In this document: positions 13,274 to 25,514 of the stretch, in pieces | Numbering within the stretch: position 1 is the stretch's first letter | How the letters are laid out: each line of letters opens with the position of its first letter | Source: Litomosoides sigmodontis | Taxonomy: Eukaryota; Nematoda; Chromadorea; Rhabditida; Onchocercidae | DNA length: 64,000 nt | Assembly: GCA_963070105.1 (NCBI GenBank) | Contig: OY718803.1 | Location: forward strand, 2,462,507-2,526,506 | Direction: 5' to 3' | Made by a program: the position numbers and the translations under genes | The notes under the pieces: generated by a model | Told to the model about the DNA's origin: nothing | The model's input: the letters and a program-made list of their open reading frames with translations, nothing else | Database searches by the model: none

Positions 13274-13553
13274 TCGGCTGTCCGACTTTCACATGAGTAC
13301 ATATGCATTCCATACACATACGTGTACACAAACATGAAATACATTTTGTTGACGTCCGTTAATGTATGGCACTTGCGTAAGTGTATTTGCAGATAGATAT
13401 GAATGCATTCTTTTGAATTCGTATGTGGTGTGTATAGGCGTACGTACGTGCATACAGTAATATCTACGTGTATAGAAAAACACATTCTTTCCTATCAACG
13501 TGTACTTTTGTGAACGCACGTGCCTTGCAAACTCTTGCATATATGAACGCAAG

Positions 13554-13580
<27 letters not shown>
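13554..13580. repeat. CA dinucleotide microsatellite
   Basis: An uninterrupted CA run of about 13 units lies in the intergenic region upstream of the ARMC5-like gene. Confidence 0.95.
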
Positions 13581-13584
<4 letters not shown>

Positions 13585-14078
13585 GCATGCATATAACACA
13601 TACATACGTTTATACTTGCAATTGCAAAAATTTTCAAATTTAAAGCGAGTATTTTAATGAAATTATTTGTTGAATGAGGACACTTCCTGCTTGCACCTCC
13701 ATTTCCTGGTTTCGTGTTGTCACGTGTAGACGTACTTCAGTATGTTGCTTGCAAGCCAAGCCAATTGCCAAAAGTTTGCATTACAAATTTTACACGTATA
13801 ACTGAAATGTAAACATACGTATCGTTGGTCATCCGTAGTTGCATTTTATTTTACTCTTTTTTTTTCTGTATTATTGTGAATTTGAAATGGTTCGGGACAA
13901 AGTGCAAATTTGTGATGCATACTTTTCCACAACACATTTTACTTGTGTTGCAATTTTTCTGAATTCTATAAATTGTCGGAAGTTTCTGCAATGTTACATT
14001 CATTTTCAATTTGTAGCATTGTAGGAGGTGTGGGTTGTGAAGTGCGGCAATTTTTGAAATGTTTCTAAATTTGTAATT

Positions 14079-14276
14079 GTTCGTAACGTGCACGTATTGC
14101 TTGTATCCTATTACGTTTCACTATTATTTCGTATAGTTCAAATTGTTCGTAACGTGCACGTATTGTTTATATCCTATTACGCTTCACTATTATTTCATAT
14201 TGTTTAAGTTGTTCGTAACGTGCACGTATTGTTTATATCCTATTACGTTTCACTATTATTTCATATAGTTCAGTGA
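14079..14276. repeat. Three tandem copies of a 66-bp unit
   Basis: Copies start at 14079, 14145 and 14211, each opening with GTTCGTAACGTGCACGTATT. They differ from each other by only a few substitutions and no visible indels, so the duplication looks recent or homogenised. The array ends about 590 bp upstream of the ARMC5-like start codon. The core includes the palindromic hexamer GTGCAC. Confidence 0.95.
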
Positions 14277-14829
14277 TTAAACTTGCGTAAGTTGGTTTTT
14301 TTTCGTATTTGCTTTTTTTTTTTTTGTTGTCCATGTTATGAAGATGCATGCTTAACACACACTTCATGTGCATTGTGCTCAATGTGGTCATTTATTGCAC
14401 TGACCTTTTTTTGTCTCGCACATCGCACATACTGTTACACGTCATGTCAGTGCATTGAGTAGTCAGTGAATTGAGAGATTCTGACGTCATCATTTAATTA
14501 CATACTGCATTGTAACGTTGTACCACACTTCGAGTAGCACTGCACGTACGTCGAACCTTTTAGCAACGTTTGATTGTGCATAAGGGAGCGTTATAGCAGT
14601 GTGAAGAAGTGTTCAACACTCTGTTTCTTTTCTCCACTCTTCTTACACGCTAAACACACACGCATGCAGTCACGCTCTTGCAGCTTGCATATTTCTTTTT
14701 ATATGCATCTTTTATTTTTATTTAATGCATACACTCACTTGAACTGATGCATTTGTGACGTGTTCTGCGTGTTGAACGACGTGTTTAACGAGGAGATTTA
14801 TTGAGTTGTATTGTATTTCGTTATATTAT

Positions 14830-14839
14830 TCATTTTCAG
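14830..14839 (+). promoter_or_regulatory. Probable spliced-leader trans-splice acceptor
   Basis: CATTTTCAG, a near-ideal nematode acceptor, lies 26 bases upstream of the ARMC5-like ATG at 14866. No upstream coding exon is visible. This is the arrangement expected for a trans-spliced 5' end, but a non-coding first exon joined by cis-splicing would look the same. Confidence 0.45.
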
Positions 14840-14865
14840 GGTATATTATATCGTAATATATTGTA

Positions 14866-17800
14866 ATGGCATCACAACCGAAACGACGAAGGATAGATGA
14901 GATAGATGAGATACAGACAATATTATGGCAAGATGAACTGAAACAAATTAAGGACATCGTACTGGACTTTAAGGTTCGTCCTGTTTCTGTTTAACTTTCA
15001 TTACAGCGATGAGGATTACTGAAAGCGTACATAGATAGTGAATGAAATGAGGGACAAAAAAATTTTATTTGCAATTATCAGTGCCCCATCGTTCTCCTAG
15101 TTAGATCACATCATCTAGTTAATTAGCGAGAGTTTAGATGAGTGTGAAAAGTTAGAGGGGTAAACTGTTTATTCGAATTCTAAATTTTATTTGGTATTCT
15201 CACGATTTTAATAATGTTATTGAAGAAAGTGATGTGTCATTGAATCAAGTCATCATTTCTAGATAATTTCAAATATGCTTCCTTGTCGCGTTTTGGTTGA
15301 TACTTTTCCTATGATAGTTGGCTGTTTTTCAAAATAGAGGCTTTCTTTGTCCATTACAGAAACATTTTAAAAGTAAAATGGTGTTTAGCACAATACAGTT
15401 CAAAATATAAGTTCGATTGGTACGAACCAACAGAAACTTTTAGGAAATAAAAAAAGTCGATGGATTGAAGTCAAAATTAAAAAAATGTCCACGAATCGGA
15501 AATAAACTGATGACTGTCCTGTGGAAATGTTCCCTGCAAAGTTTCGATGACCAGCAAGTTTTTTTTTTTCTTTTGTTTTGTGAGCTAGCAAAGGAATGCT
15601 TCAGATTTAGGCATGAGTTGGAGTGATTCAAAAGAGTACTATTGTTATATGTTCACTTGAAAAAATCGATCTTGTGTTAGGATAATTTCGCTGAAATAAA
15701 ATTTTAAAGAAAAAGAATACTATGTTTGTCACTTCGTTTAGTAGGAATTTAGCAAAGTAGTCTAACCTTTTGTATATGCTACTAAAAAAAGTGCGAAAAG
15801 ATATGAATTATTGATAAAATTATCAATTTATTAGGGTTATTTTCGTCAAATTTTGTATTTAGTCTCATGCAGGCTATACGTATATAGTGCCATACATTAA
15901 TAAAAATTTTTGCAGACCGCTGTGGTTGCAGATTTTAAATGATGCTTTGTGTATTTTGACAAATATTTATGGAAAAATACCACATTTGTGCGTCGAGGTG
16001 AGGTTCATTCTTTATCATTTATGTAAATTTCATTTTTGAAATTTAACTTCCATCAAAACCAATTTTTATGCTTCCAAAGTAACCTTCTATTGTTAACATT
16101 GCAGCTGGCTGAGTCTCCCGGAAATTTCGCGAATATTGCAGGTATATTTGAAGCTTGGCACGTCATTACTTATTAATATAATGTGCATTGTGTTTGGGAC
16201 TTTATGGATTGATGTGAATCGTGTTTAGGACTTTATGGATCAAATGACTCATATGTTCTAAATTCGTGCTTATTGCACTTCAGATAGGTGTGCAGGAAAT
16301 ATGCAGGAAAATTTTTAGACCCAAACGTCATGTTTGTAAATTGGCGTGTTTGGATTTGCTAATTTTTATTGTGGCATCAGAGTTGAGTTTGAGCAGGTTG
16401 AGCAAAATGTGTAGTGTGTTCTGGGTTCATCCGCGCATTTGAGTTAAATACATGAACTTTCAATGAGCACTTTAGTTCGTTTGTTGGAATGTGGACCAAA
16501 AATATCACTGGAATCGAAGTGCGAAGTATTTCGCCTGATATGTAGTGTTGCAACAGATCAACGGTGTATGCAGATGATTACCGAAAACACCCATCTGGTG
16601 GATCGTATAGCTATGGCGATTGATCATGAAGTAAATGAAGTGGCAAAAGTAGCTCTCCAAACAGCAAGCGCTTTATCGGTTAACAAAAATGGTATCAAAG
16701 TAAGTTCTTTACTTTTTTGTCAACCACAAAAACACTAGGCACTGCTTTTATTTTGAGCTTGAGCGGTGGTGTATGAATTTGGTGGACAAGATGATTTTCC
16801 GCAAAATTATATGACTTCGGTGATTTAAAACCAACAAGATGTAGTTCTTCGCTGCTGAACACGTTATTCATGCCGTAGGAATCGTTTCCTAAGAAAAATC
16901 TTTTACTGCTCTGGCACTTACACCAGAGTGCGTTGAGCAGTGAAGTGAGATTGACGCTGTGGTATCCGGTTTTGAGATATGAAAGGTAAAGAAGAAAAAC
17001 TTTCAAAGATTTATCGTCTGATTAATATGTAAGAACAAAGCATTCGAGGAGTTATTTACAGAGTACAAAGTGATATAGGATTAAATATACACAATTATAA
17101 AGAAAGAAAATGAAAAAGAATGATGAATATTACTGTATCTCTTAACATCAGGCATTTCTTCATTCTTAGTAATGATGTAAAATAATATGTTCAATTTTGG
17201 AATAAGTACGCGTAAACATCACTTTCTCATTAGCATTTCTGCTTTTCCTATAATAAATTCACCTGCATATTCATCATTCTTCCAATCAAAACACCTTTTT
17301 TACGCACCAAATTCTCTCATTATATTTTCACCGGTGTGTAATGTAACGCGGTACCCAGATAGTGCTAAATAAAGATAACCAAAATAATTAGACAAAAAAA
17401 AAAATTAGTTAAGGATACAACGATGTAATGTTCTTATTGTTTGCTAGGTTGGAATAACGTGATATTCGGTTTTGTTGACTTGTAAATCTGTGGTATCTGC
17501 TTATCATCATGATACGCGCGAATTGCTTCTTTTGGATAATCTCTGTTTGTCTGGAAAGCAATAAGATATGTCAGTAGCTCAGAAAATATTTTCTCATCCA
17601 TCATTTACTATGAGCAGTAAGTGGTACATAGAGGAGATAAATCCACTAACGATGAACGAGATCTCCAAGTAACAAATAAAACAACTGAAGTGCATTACCT
17701 TCGCAACCAAACCACCATGCGCAAGCATATTCTTCGACTGCTCCTCAAGCTCATCACCGTAATCTGATGCATTTAGTCCTTCTGGTTTCTCCTGATTTTT

Positions 17801-20800
17801 TTCGGATTCCGAAATAAATCGCGGTTTCCGAGTTCTTCGTATACCACCAGCAATTTTTTCGGCTGGCGCATGACCACCTTTCAATAAATCACTCTGCTTA
17901 CTTTCACCCATTCAGCTGTATGATACTCTAGAATCGAAATTTTAATTCGTTGAGACTGTTAGAGTACGTTATGGACATTATGTGTTATAGAAAATAAGTT
18001 AAAGTAGTTGGTTTACTGAATATTTAAGAACAAAACCATAATAGACGATAACTATTAAAACATATATTTAAATATCTAGTACAAGTTTTATTTAACGAAA
18101 CGTTATTCACCGAGCAAATTAACCATATCTAAAAGTTTATTGGTCACTTTAATGCCCTTTATCTCCTTTCTAGTCTTATCCCTGTTTCTGTTCGGTTGTT
18201 TTTGACTGTCACTTCTTGAGTCGGAGTCCCAATTCTCTCTAATTCCATAACTAAATTCGTCTTAAATATATAATTGCTTGACATCTGAGCACTAAAGTAT
18301 GAGGCTGGAACTGTAGTTTTGGCTCTGAATATTAAAACCTAAAGTCGAAGTCAGAGTCTAAGCCACACCAACCCCGAAACAATCAGCACTTTCTCCTCCA
18401 TCGGGCGCAACGCGTCTCATACATTCACCCTCCACAAAGGCGTGGACAGAGTGCAAATAGAGTGTCTTAACCACTCAACATGGAAAATGCATTTCACACG
18501 TACCAAATACAGTGAAGACAATTTTACCAGTAAGTAAGTAAGTAATGAGAATAAGTCAAAATAGATTGCATATATAAGCAGACACGAATATCTAAATTTT
18601 CTATAGCTATCCAATGATGTCATAATTTTTTCTTTTGATACGAACGATCAGCAAAGAGTAACGTCATCTAAATACAGAAAAGTAGAAAAGCGAACTTTTT
18701 TTTATAACAATGAAAAGAGTCTTACAAGTAATGATAAGGACTTCAAATTCTATCAAGTCTCACATTACACTTATTACATTATAATTTTGCCGTTAAATCA
18801 TTCAGAAAAAGGAAATCTTGCTGTGAAATCGTGAGTGAAGTAGAGTGAATGTACAAAAAATTTTAGTTGCAATAACTAAATTTAAGATTACTTTTTGCTT
18901 TTTCTTTTCAGCTGATTTAATTGAAAATTAAAAATGTCTTAAAGCAAAAATTTTTAGCGTTTGCTATTATCAAATGTTGGTTTGTACATGGGCAATTTAT
19001 TGTATCGCACAAAAGAAATGGATGAGACTTTTGGATGTGAGACACAACGGGCTGTTTTACAATTAATTTGTCGCTTTGTCCGATATAAGGGTACAAAACG
19101 AATTGGACGACAATTAGCTGGAAGGTTTGCACCACATTAAAATTCCCCTTTTTACACAACACAATCGAATTGATTTGTCAGATGATAGCTTTTTGTGCTA
19201 CCAAATTAAATTAAAAAAGCCATCGTTCTTATGTTTATTCAGAGCGGATTTTCTCTTAATAATTAGGTCAAAATTGAAACATCATAATAGATGCTCCTGG
19301 GAAAAAAGCTTTAATTATGCATTAGTAATCGAAATAAGTTAGAGTTTACGTTTCAGTAATGGTGTGGGTGTTTTATTGGACTGCTTCCTGCAAGGCCAGT
19401 GCGAAAGTTATATTGTAGAAATGTGTAATGCCTCATTTGAACTTCGCGAACAGTTTGAAACACCGGGCTGTATAACGAAAATTGTTGAGACACATCCGCG
19501 CCCCGAATATATGCTGAAAATGCTCCTATGCTTTGCACAGGTGAAGAGAGAGAGAGAGAGAGGGAGTGGGGGAGCAATATGTTTTAAGTGGAAGAAAGAA
19601 ACGGTTTTTACACGTTTTTTTTACTTCTTTTTTCACGGCAGGAAGTTGTGAATAGGAAGGACGTAAAGTAGAGGCATAGATAAAGAAAGGGTTTGAATTC
19701 TTTTTTAAAAGAAATTGTATGAGATTGATTTGATTTTCGTGTTAGTATTTTTCAGTCGGCTAATTGCATTTAAGGATGCCTGGGGACGAGCAGCACTTCG
19801 CGGACATGGTGCATTGGATATACTTGTTGATGGACTTGAAAAAGCTGATTCTGTTCAGCAGGAACTGATTGTCAACACACTTCGGTAGAAAATATTCATT
19901 CTGTTGTCACTTTTACAATATTAAAAAATTTATCATTTAGTATTAAGGAAAAAGAGATAAAAAACGGAGTAGGCTGTGAATGAAAGGGTCAAGGTGTCTA
20001 GAAAAAATAAAAGTCGAGAGAGGGTGCTAAATCGAGTTTCTATACATTATCAGTGATTTGTGCAACTTCCTGAGAACGTATCTGAATTTTAGACACTTTG
20101 TTCATGACGGAAGTGGATTGAGTTATTTGACTTTTTCTACTAAATTTCTGGATATTGTTGTGGACCACATCAATCTTTATCTGAATAGAAACAAACGCTC
20201 TTGCAATGTAAGTTTTCTATTTTTCCAGCCCTTGATCCTCTTTAATTATGAATTATTGATACATTTTTTAAGGTTCAGACTGATGTTCGTACGACAAATT
20301 CACGCACTCATTGTAATCTATCATAGAACTTCAATGCATTATAAAAATAGCATTAGCTAAGTTTGAATTATTTCAGGTTTAGAAACGTCTTTTATAGGTG
20401 TGTCGGATTTTGCACTACTACGGTGCTAAAAGTTCTTTTTGCTATTATTTTAATACTTTTTTATTGGGTCACGCTGCTCGTAATTTTAATGATTTTAAGT
20501 CGTCGCTTTTAAACACTAATTATAATTTTGCTTAACGCAATTTTCATTTTGATTAAATGGAATCAAATATTATTTTTATTACACAAGCTGATTTACTTGA
20601 ATGTATTTGATAAAAGTATGTTTCAGGTGGCGCGAGATCGATCGGTTAATAAATGTACAGTCGACAAATTCGGGAGGCACGCAGGAGAATGCTTATGTTG
20701 TAAAATGATGGTAAACTTCTAATTGGAAATTTGAATAAGAATTAGCATGGCGAACATGATTTCTTTTTCTCTGATGAAGGACCTAAACTTATATTGGGCA

Positions 20801-23800
20801 TTATCACTCAAATTATAATGTTTCGGTTGAAAAGTTTCCTTTAAGTTTTAAAATATATGACTTCAAAGTAGTCAAGCAATCGTAATCTCTTTTTGCAAAG
20901 GAAAGTAGTTACAGTTGGCGTCGTATAACTCACGCACGGGTACATTTAACAGCTTTATGGACCATGATACATCCTTATCCACAAAATTTGTCGATTTTTC
21001 CTGGAGTCCTTCGCAGTCACCACCACCTGGAATGTGTTCACCGCATACATCACCGAGAAGAATGTCACTGTGTGTTTTCTTATTATATATGGGATCAACT
21101 ACAAAATACCAAGTCATGCTAAAGGGCAAAGACAGAGGACATAGCAAGATTATTAATAAACAGGGAGAAAAAAATACAATATAACAAAATGTTTAGAGCA
21201 CCTGAAACGTCTTGATAATATATCGAAAATTGCAGGTCGCCAACAACACTCATGGATGAATACATCGAATGCATGGAACATCCCATTACAACAAAAAGTG
21301 GCAGTTATTTGAATCGTTCGTTACATGTACCCTATAAAAATACAGAGGTACATTAGTTTAATTGAAATGATATCAGTACTTTTGTCACATGCTAGTATCT
21401 TTTAGATGAAAGAATTTGAGGAGTTGAACTTTGCGCTATATTGCAATGTATTGCTGTTGTTGTTCATTGTGAAGTGCTTAATAAGCGTGATGGTAATTGA
21501 TTAGTAATTTGTGAGCAGAAGTGCAAAGTGCTTTGATTTTCTAAGATCGTTTTGGTGATGACAGTCGTATTTTGCAGATGTCAAGTTATGGTTTTAGTGC
21601 TAATGAGGTCATGTAAGTTTATCGTACATTAGGTTATATCAGCATATTGTGCTGTATAAGTCATTTTAGCTTGTCGTTGGTGAACTGTACATTTTGGCTT
21701 GGTTATCACACAGCGAGTCTAATATGAGACGACTAATTACATCAAAAGTAACTTTTTTATTATATCCATAATAAGCTTGAAATTTGTGCAAGAAATAGTT
21801 ATATGGTTAACCAGTGCAGCAGATATTAAGCACGTCTAATTAAAAGAGTATGTACAATATAAGGAATAAGAATACAGATTAAGCTAGAATTAAGAAATTC
21901 TCCCAAGATTGTCATCCGTTATTTCTACGTTCTTTTTTTCAGATTGTGAGCACCTTGCTGCATTACATTGCTGAGGCACCATCAATGGTTTCCAAAGCAC
22001 CACGTACAATACGACGAATTTTTCGGCATCGTTTAGCAGTGGAAAATTTGTCTCGTTTGGAGTTGCATACCCTTGTTGTGCATATCTTATTGACACGGAA
22101 ATGTGAACTTGAAAAGTATCTTTTTCTGTCCTATTGGTTTGTTGTCTTGATGCAAATGTTAAAACAAAGATTTGCGCTACGAGTATCAGAAAACCTTGCT
22201 AATAGCGGACAATAGCTATATTTTTTTTGCTTGGATAAATCTGCCAATATATTTGTAATCTTGAAAAGACACGTATACGCTTAACTCTCCTCTTGAAAAC
22301 TTAGTGAAAAATTAGCTCTTTATAATCTAATTATTTGATTATTTGGTAGCCCTTAATATTATATTCCATTTTGAAGTAAAAACCGGGCTTCTACTTTGAA
22401 TTAACCGAAAGATATTTAAATTTTCAGACCAATTTCAAAGTGTTCAGAATGTGCTATAAGAAATGATTTTGGTATTGCGTTGTTGGACGAATTTGCATCT
22501 CATATTGATGCACCATTTGGATTGGAAGTTCTTAAAAACGTATACAAATCAAACAGTGAGATTGAACAAATAAAAGCTTGTATTGCAACTTTGCACCTCG
22601 TTAGGTATCTCTTATGTGTTGCTATATAATATGAGATGGGAAGGAAAAATTTGGGATAGCATTAGGTACAACAAATATATGAATTGAGTAAGAAATTAAG
22701 ACCGAACACAAATTAAATCAAAAACCTTGCTGCTTAAAGCATTCATTAGAACACACTGTTTAGCGAGGTCTCTGAGGTAGTACAAATGCTTCGGAATTTC
22801 ATGTTTAGTTTTAATCTTTAGTTATTTATAACAAAAACTACAACCGTAGATGTGGACTAAAAATTAGTCTGCATGAGCTGCTTTCTACCTTTTTGACGTT
22901 TCTGTTTAATTTTCCTTTACATAGAAGCTTTAGTTGAGCTTATGTTTGTCTTTGTTAACTAAATTGCAAAATACAGTGTGAATACCTTTCAAACACAGTC
23001 CAAATCAGTGTGAATTGTTTTTAAACATTTTCCAGAAGAGTCGATAACTGGGAACGTATGCTTGTAACTCATAAACCGGTTGAACGTCTCCTGGCAAAAT
23101 TACGTGAAATGTTGGTTGATAGCAATTATGAAGAAAGTTGGCGGATAGGAACGTATTGTGATGGGGTACACTTAATTTTTCAAATCCGCTTCACCTTGAA
23201 TTTTTGACGCTTAGAAGGGTAGTAATGACGATTTTTTTACGAGACTTTTTTCGGATGATCCCGAAATTAACTTGCTCATAAAACAGTCAACCCGATGCTT
23301 AAGATTATGCATGTTTGCTGCTTGTTTGTTTGATCCCTGTTCAACGGGTGTTAAAAATAGAAGTGATAAACGATTTTGAAAACTGACACTGTACTATATT
23401 ACATAACACTAAATATGTAGTGAGACCTGTTTGATCCCTCAATGATAGTAGGTAAATAAAATTCTTTCTGCATCTTTTTTTTCAGCCAACATTGATTCGA
23501 CAAATTTTGATTGCGTTATCATTTTTGGTTCCGACGGATGTACTAATGAATTCGTTGCACGCCTTCTGGAAAGATATCACTATTTATGTAAATAGTGATA
23601 TACCTCTTGGTAAATGTGTTGTAAGAGAATCAACGTTACTATCACGAAAGACCGCGTCGGTTTCATCCAATTTACCGGAATTCGTCAAATTCAAATATGG
23701 TGATGTAACAGAAGTTGTTCCAAAAAAACGCTTATGTGAAGGAAGTGAATATTTTCGAGTAAGTTTTTCTCTGTTTCCCTAATTTCATTACTACCAGTGC

Positions 23801-25206
23801 TGTATATCTGTGCAGCACAAATTAAAGAAATCTTAATCGGAATAAATACCTTACATTTGCAGTTTTCTACATTTGTAGATAACTTCCTTAAACTTGTGGT
23901 ATTGATATCGAAATGATAGGTTAAGACAAAATTAATAATGATGTTGCGTGTTTTTTTGGTACCTGGAACTACTTTAAGCGCAGATATTTCCTATTCAGTA
24001 AATCTCATTTTGCAACTGTATTCAAGTTTGCGTTGAAACCTTCTTTTCTTAATGCCGTCAGTATTATACTTTCTATTCTCCTGTAATGGTTTTAGATACA
24101 AGTCTTATAGTAGTTTTGTCTAGGACAAGTTGCTGTTTTGTGAATAGCACGTTTTCAATTTTTACAATGAGTAGAACTTTTGATCCGCAACAATTTGTGG
24201 TAGTTTTTTTTTTTAACAAAATTGAGCATCTGATTTTTAGGGGATGTTTGGAAGTGGATTTTCGGAGCAATTCCAGGACACATTTGAATTTGACGAAGAG
24301 GAAGAGCAGTGTTCTTCTGAGTTGTTCTCCACTTTCTTGCATTATTTAAGTGGGTGCGGAAGCTGCTGCGTGAAAATAAGTGAAAGTGATATACCAGCTC
24401 TGATAAAGGTGATTATTTTTTATCCTATGCTTTCCTTGTGTTGTGTTGCTTTTGTCTTGTGTAGTTTTTGGATTTCGTATTTGGAAGCATATATTGCTTA
24501 GCATCCTGAAATTCTGTCATACGCAATATCTAAGAGAATTCAGCAGGTGTATGAGTTAATCGAGTTAAAGGCCACAGAATTCTGAATTATATAAGTTTTG
24601 CTCCAATAAACAGATATGGATGGAAAATATTGCAGCTGTCAGATCGTTATCTTTGCATGGGAATGAGCTCCAAGTTACTATCTCACGAAAGTCCACTCAG
24701 AAAACTAATAAATGGTCAAACACTGCCGAATTATCTGGAAGTTATGCTCTCGACGGGAAGTGATATGTGTAACGTGTTGAGAGATGCTTGCATAAGTTGT
24801 CTGCTCAGGTCTTTTTTTTAAGATCAGTTTGGTGGGAAAGACTGCCGGAAATAGAACAACTGCCTTAAACTTTACACATACATTATTGCATCTTTTATGA
24901 ATGAGAATGTTTTTTTTAAGATCTGCGATAAATGATTCGATTTCATCAGTGCTTACGGACAAAAATTTAAGTTTTTAGCAAAATATAAAGTGGCCGATAT
25001 TATTCCTTTGGAATTTTGAAAATTTTTGAAGAGTTGGATCTCCTTTGCATTTCAGGGGTTGTACAGAAGAACAAATGTTTACGGCATTAAAAGTAGTAGC
25101 AGGTAATCCTGTTGCGGTAGATGCCTTGATGGAAATATTACAAACGTTTTTGTTGACATACTGTAGACGGAGAAAAATCAAGTATGAAGAGGCAAAAACA
25201 ACTTAA
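14866..25206 (+). CDS. ARMC5-like armadillo/BTB protein, 18 exons
   Basis: The mapped exons are 14866-14973, 15932-15997, 16105-16141, 16476-16699, 18958-19124, 19357-19540, 19775-19884, 20093-20207, 20627-20710, 20915-21069, 21236-21347, 21943-22115, 22428-22604, 23036-23165, 23486-23758, 24241-24408, 24636-24808 and 25056-25206. All phases agree and sum to 868 codons plus stop, close to the roughly 935 residues of human ARMC5. The N-terminus carries a short basic patch (PKRRR). The first two thirds are helical, with armadillo-like repeats (DRIAMAIDHEVNEVAKVALQ). A Ser/Pro-rich linker lies near exon 10 (SWSPSQSPPPG). The C-terminus is a BTB fold (VPKKRLCEGSEYFRGMFGSG). In mammals ARMC5 is a CUL3 adaptor involved in RPB1 turnover; transferring that role here is inference. 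The second large intron contains dap-1 antisense. A 30-nt optional exon may exist at 21578-21607. Confidence 0.8.
17434..17911 (-). CDS. dap-1: Death-associated protein 1 (DAP1) family, nested antisense gene
   Basis: Exon 1 (17699-17911) and exon 2 (17434-17550) are joined in phase 0 across a 148-bp intron with gtaatg and TTTCCAG ends, giving 109 residues. Human DAP1 is about 102. The family signature is present: GGHAPAEKIAGGIR near the N-terminus and LVAKTNRDYPKEAIRAYHD across the splice junction, matching the conserved Ala-Gly-Gly and Asp-Tyr/Phe-Pro blocks of DAP1. The rest is polar and probably disordered. DAP1 proteins are small mTOR-phosphorylated suppressors of autophagy in mammals. 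The whole gene lies inside the 16700-18957 intron of the ARMC5-like gene on the opposite strand. An acceptor-like ATACAG ends 4 bases before the ATG, consistent with trans-splicing. Confidence 0.85.
19544..19563. repeat. GA dinucleotide run next to a splice donor
   Basis: A GA run begins immediately after the donor of ARMC5-like exon 6 (CAG|gtgaag). It creates an in-frame Arg/Glu read-through of about 8 residues, which is not needed by the gene model. Confidence 0.85.
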
Positions 25207-25514
25207 CGCTGCATGCAATATGCATAGGTTTTCTGTGTAAGTTTGAAAAATGCTTTCGCAATATACTCTAACTTTTTGGAGGTGTGAAGGTAAACATTAC
25301 TTTCTAACCTGATGCACAAGTTCAGCATAGCGACTTTATTTTGATTATTCACCAATTGTTTATATGGAAAATAAAAGGAACCAGGAAAAAGTCATGGCAA
25401 GAGAGGAATTTTCTTAATGTCATTGTTCCTTCCTAATGTCCCTCCTGCAAGAACTGATAGAATAGCAGTAGGTATACGAACGAGTAGTGTTTCGGATAAA
25501 AAAAAAGTTTGTTT

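Larger units (their letters stand above)
12178..14865. other. Divergent intergenic region between pbrm-1 and the ARMC5-like gene
   Basis: About 2.7 kb separates two divergently transcribed genes and must hold both promoters. I see no coding exon. It contains a TG-rich microsatellite (about 13039-13143), a CA run (13554-13580), two adjacent stem-loops (13195-13273) and a three-copy 66-bp tandem repeat (14079-14276), which are listed separately. The bases next to the pbrm-1 start are AT-rich and unremarkable. Short frames across the TG/CA tracts are Val/Cys or Thr/His repeats and are not genes. Confidence 0.7.

Noticed and set aside
13020..13588. Overlapping Cys/Val- and Thr/His-rich frames on both strands
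   Set aside because: They follow the TG/CA microsatellites and stem-loops. Composition is explained by the dinucleotide repeats.
16190..16245. Imperfect direct repeat GTGTTT(G/A)GGACTTTATGGAT
   Set aside because: Two copies only, about 33 bp apart, within an intron. A local slippage duplication is enough to explain it.
20872..21147. 91-codon minus-strand frame over ARMC5-like exon 10
   Set aside because: It is the shadow of the plus-strand exon (20915-21069), which has proper splice sites, phase and conserved context.
22773..22792. TGAGGTAGTA, the let-7 family seed, in an ARMC5-like intron
   Set aside because: Neither flank offers a good complementary arm; only about 7 contiguous base pairs can form upstream. 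A chance 10-mer is more likely than a miRNA precursor.
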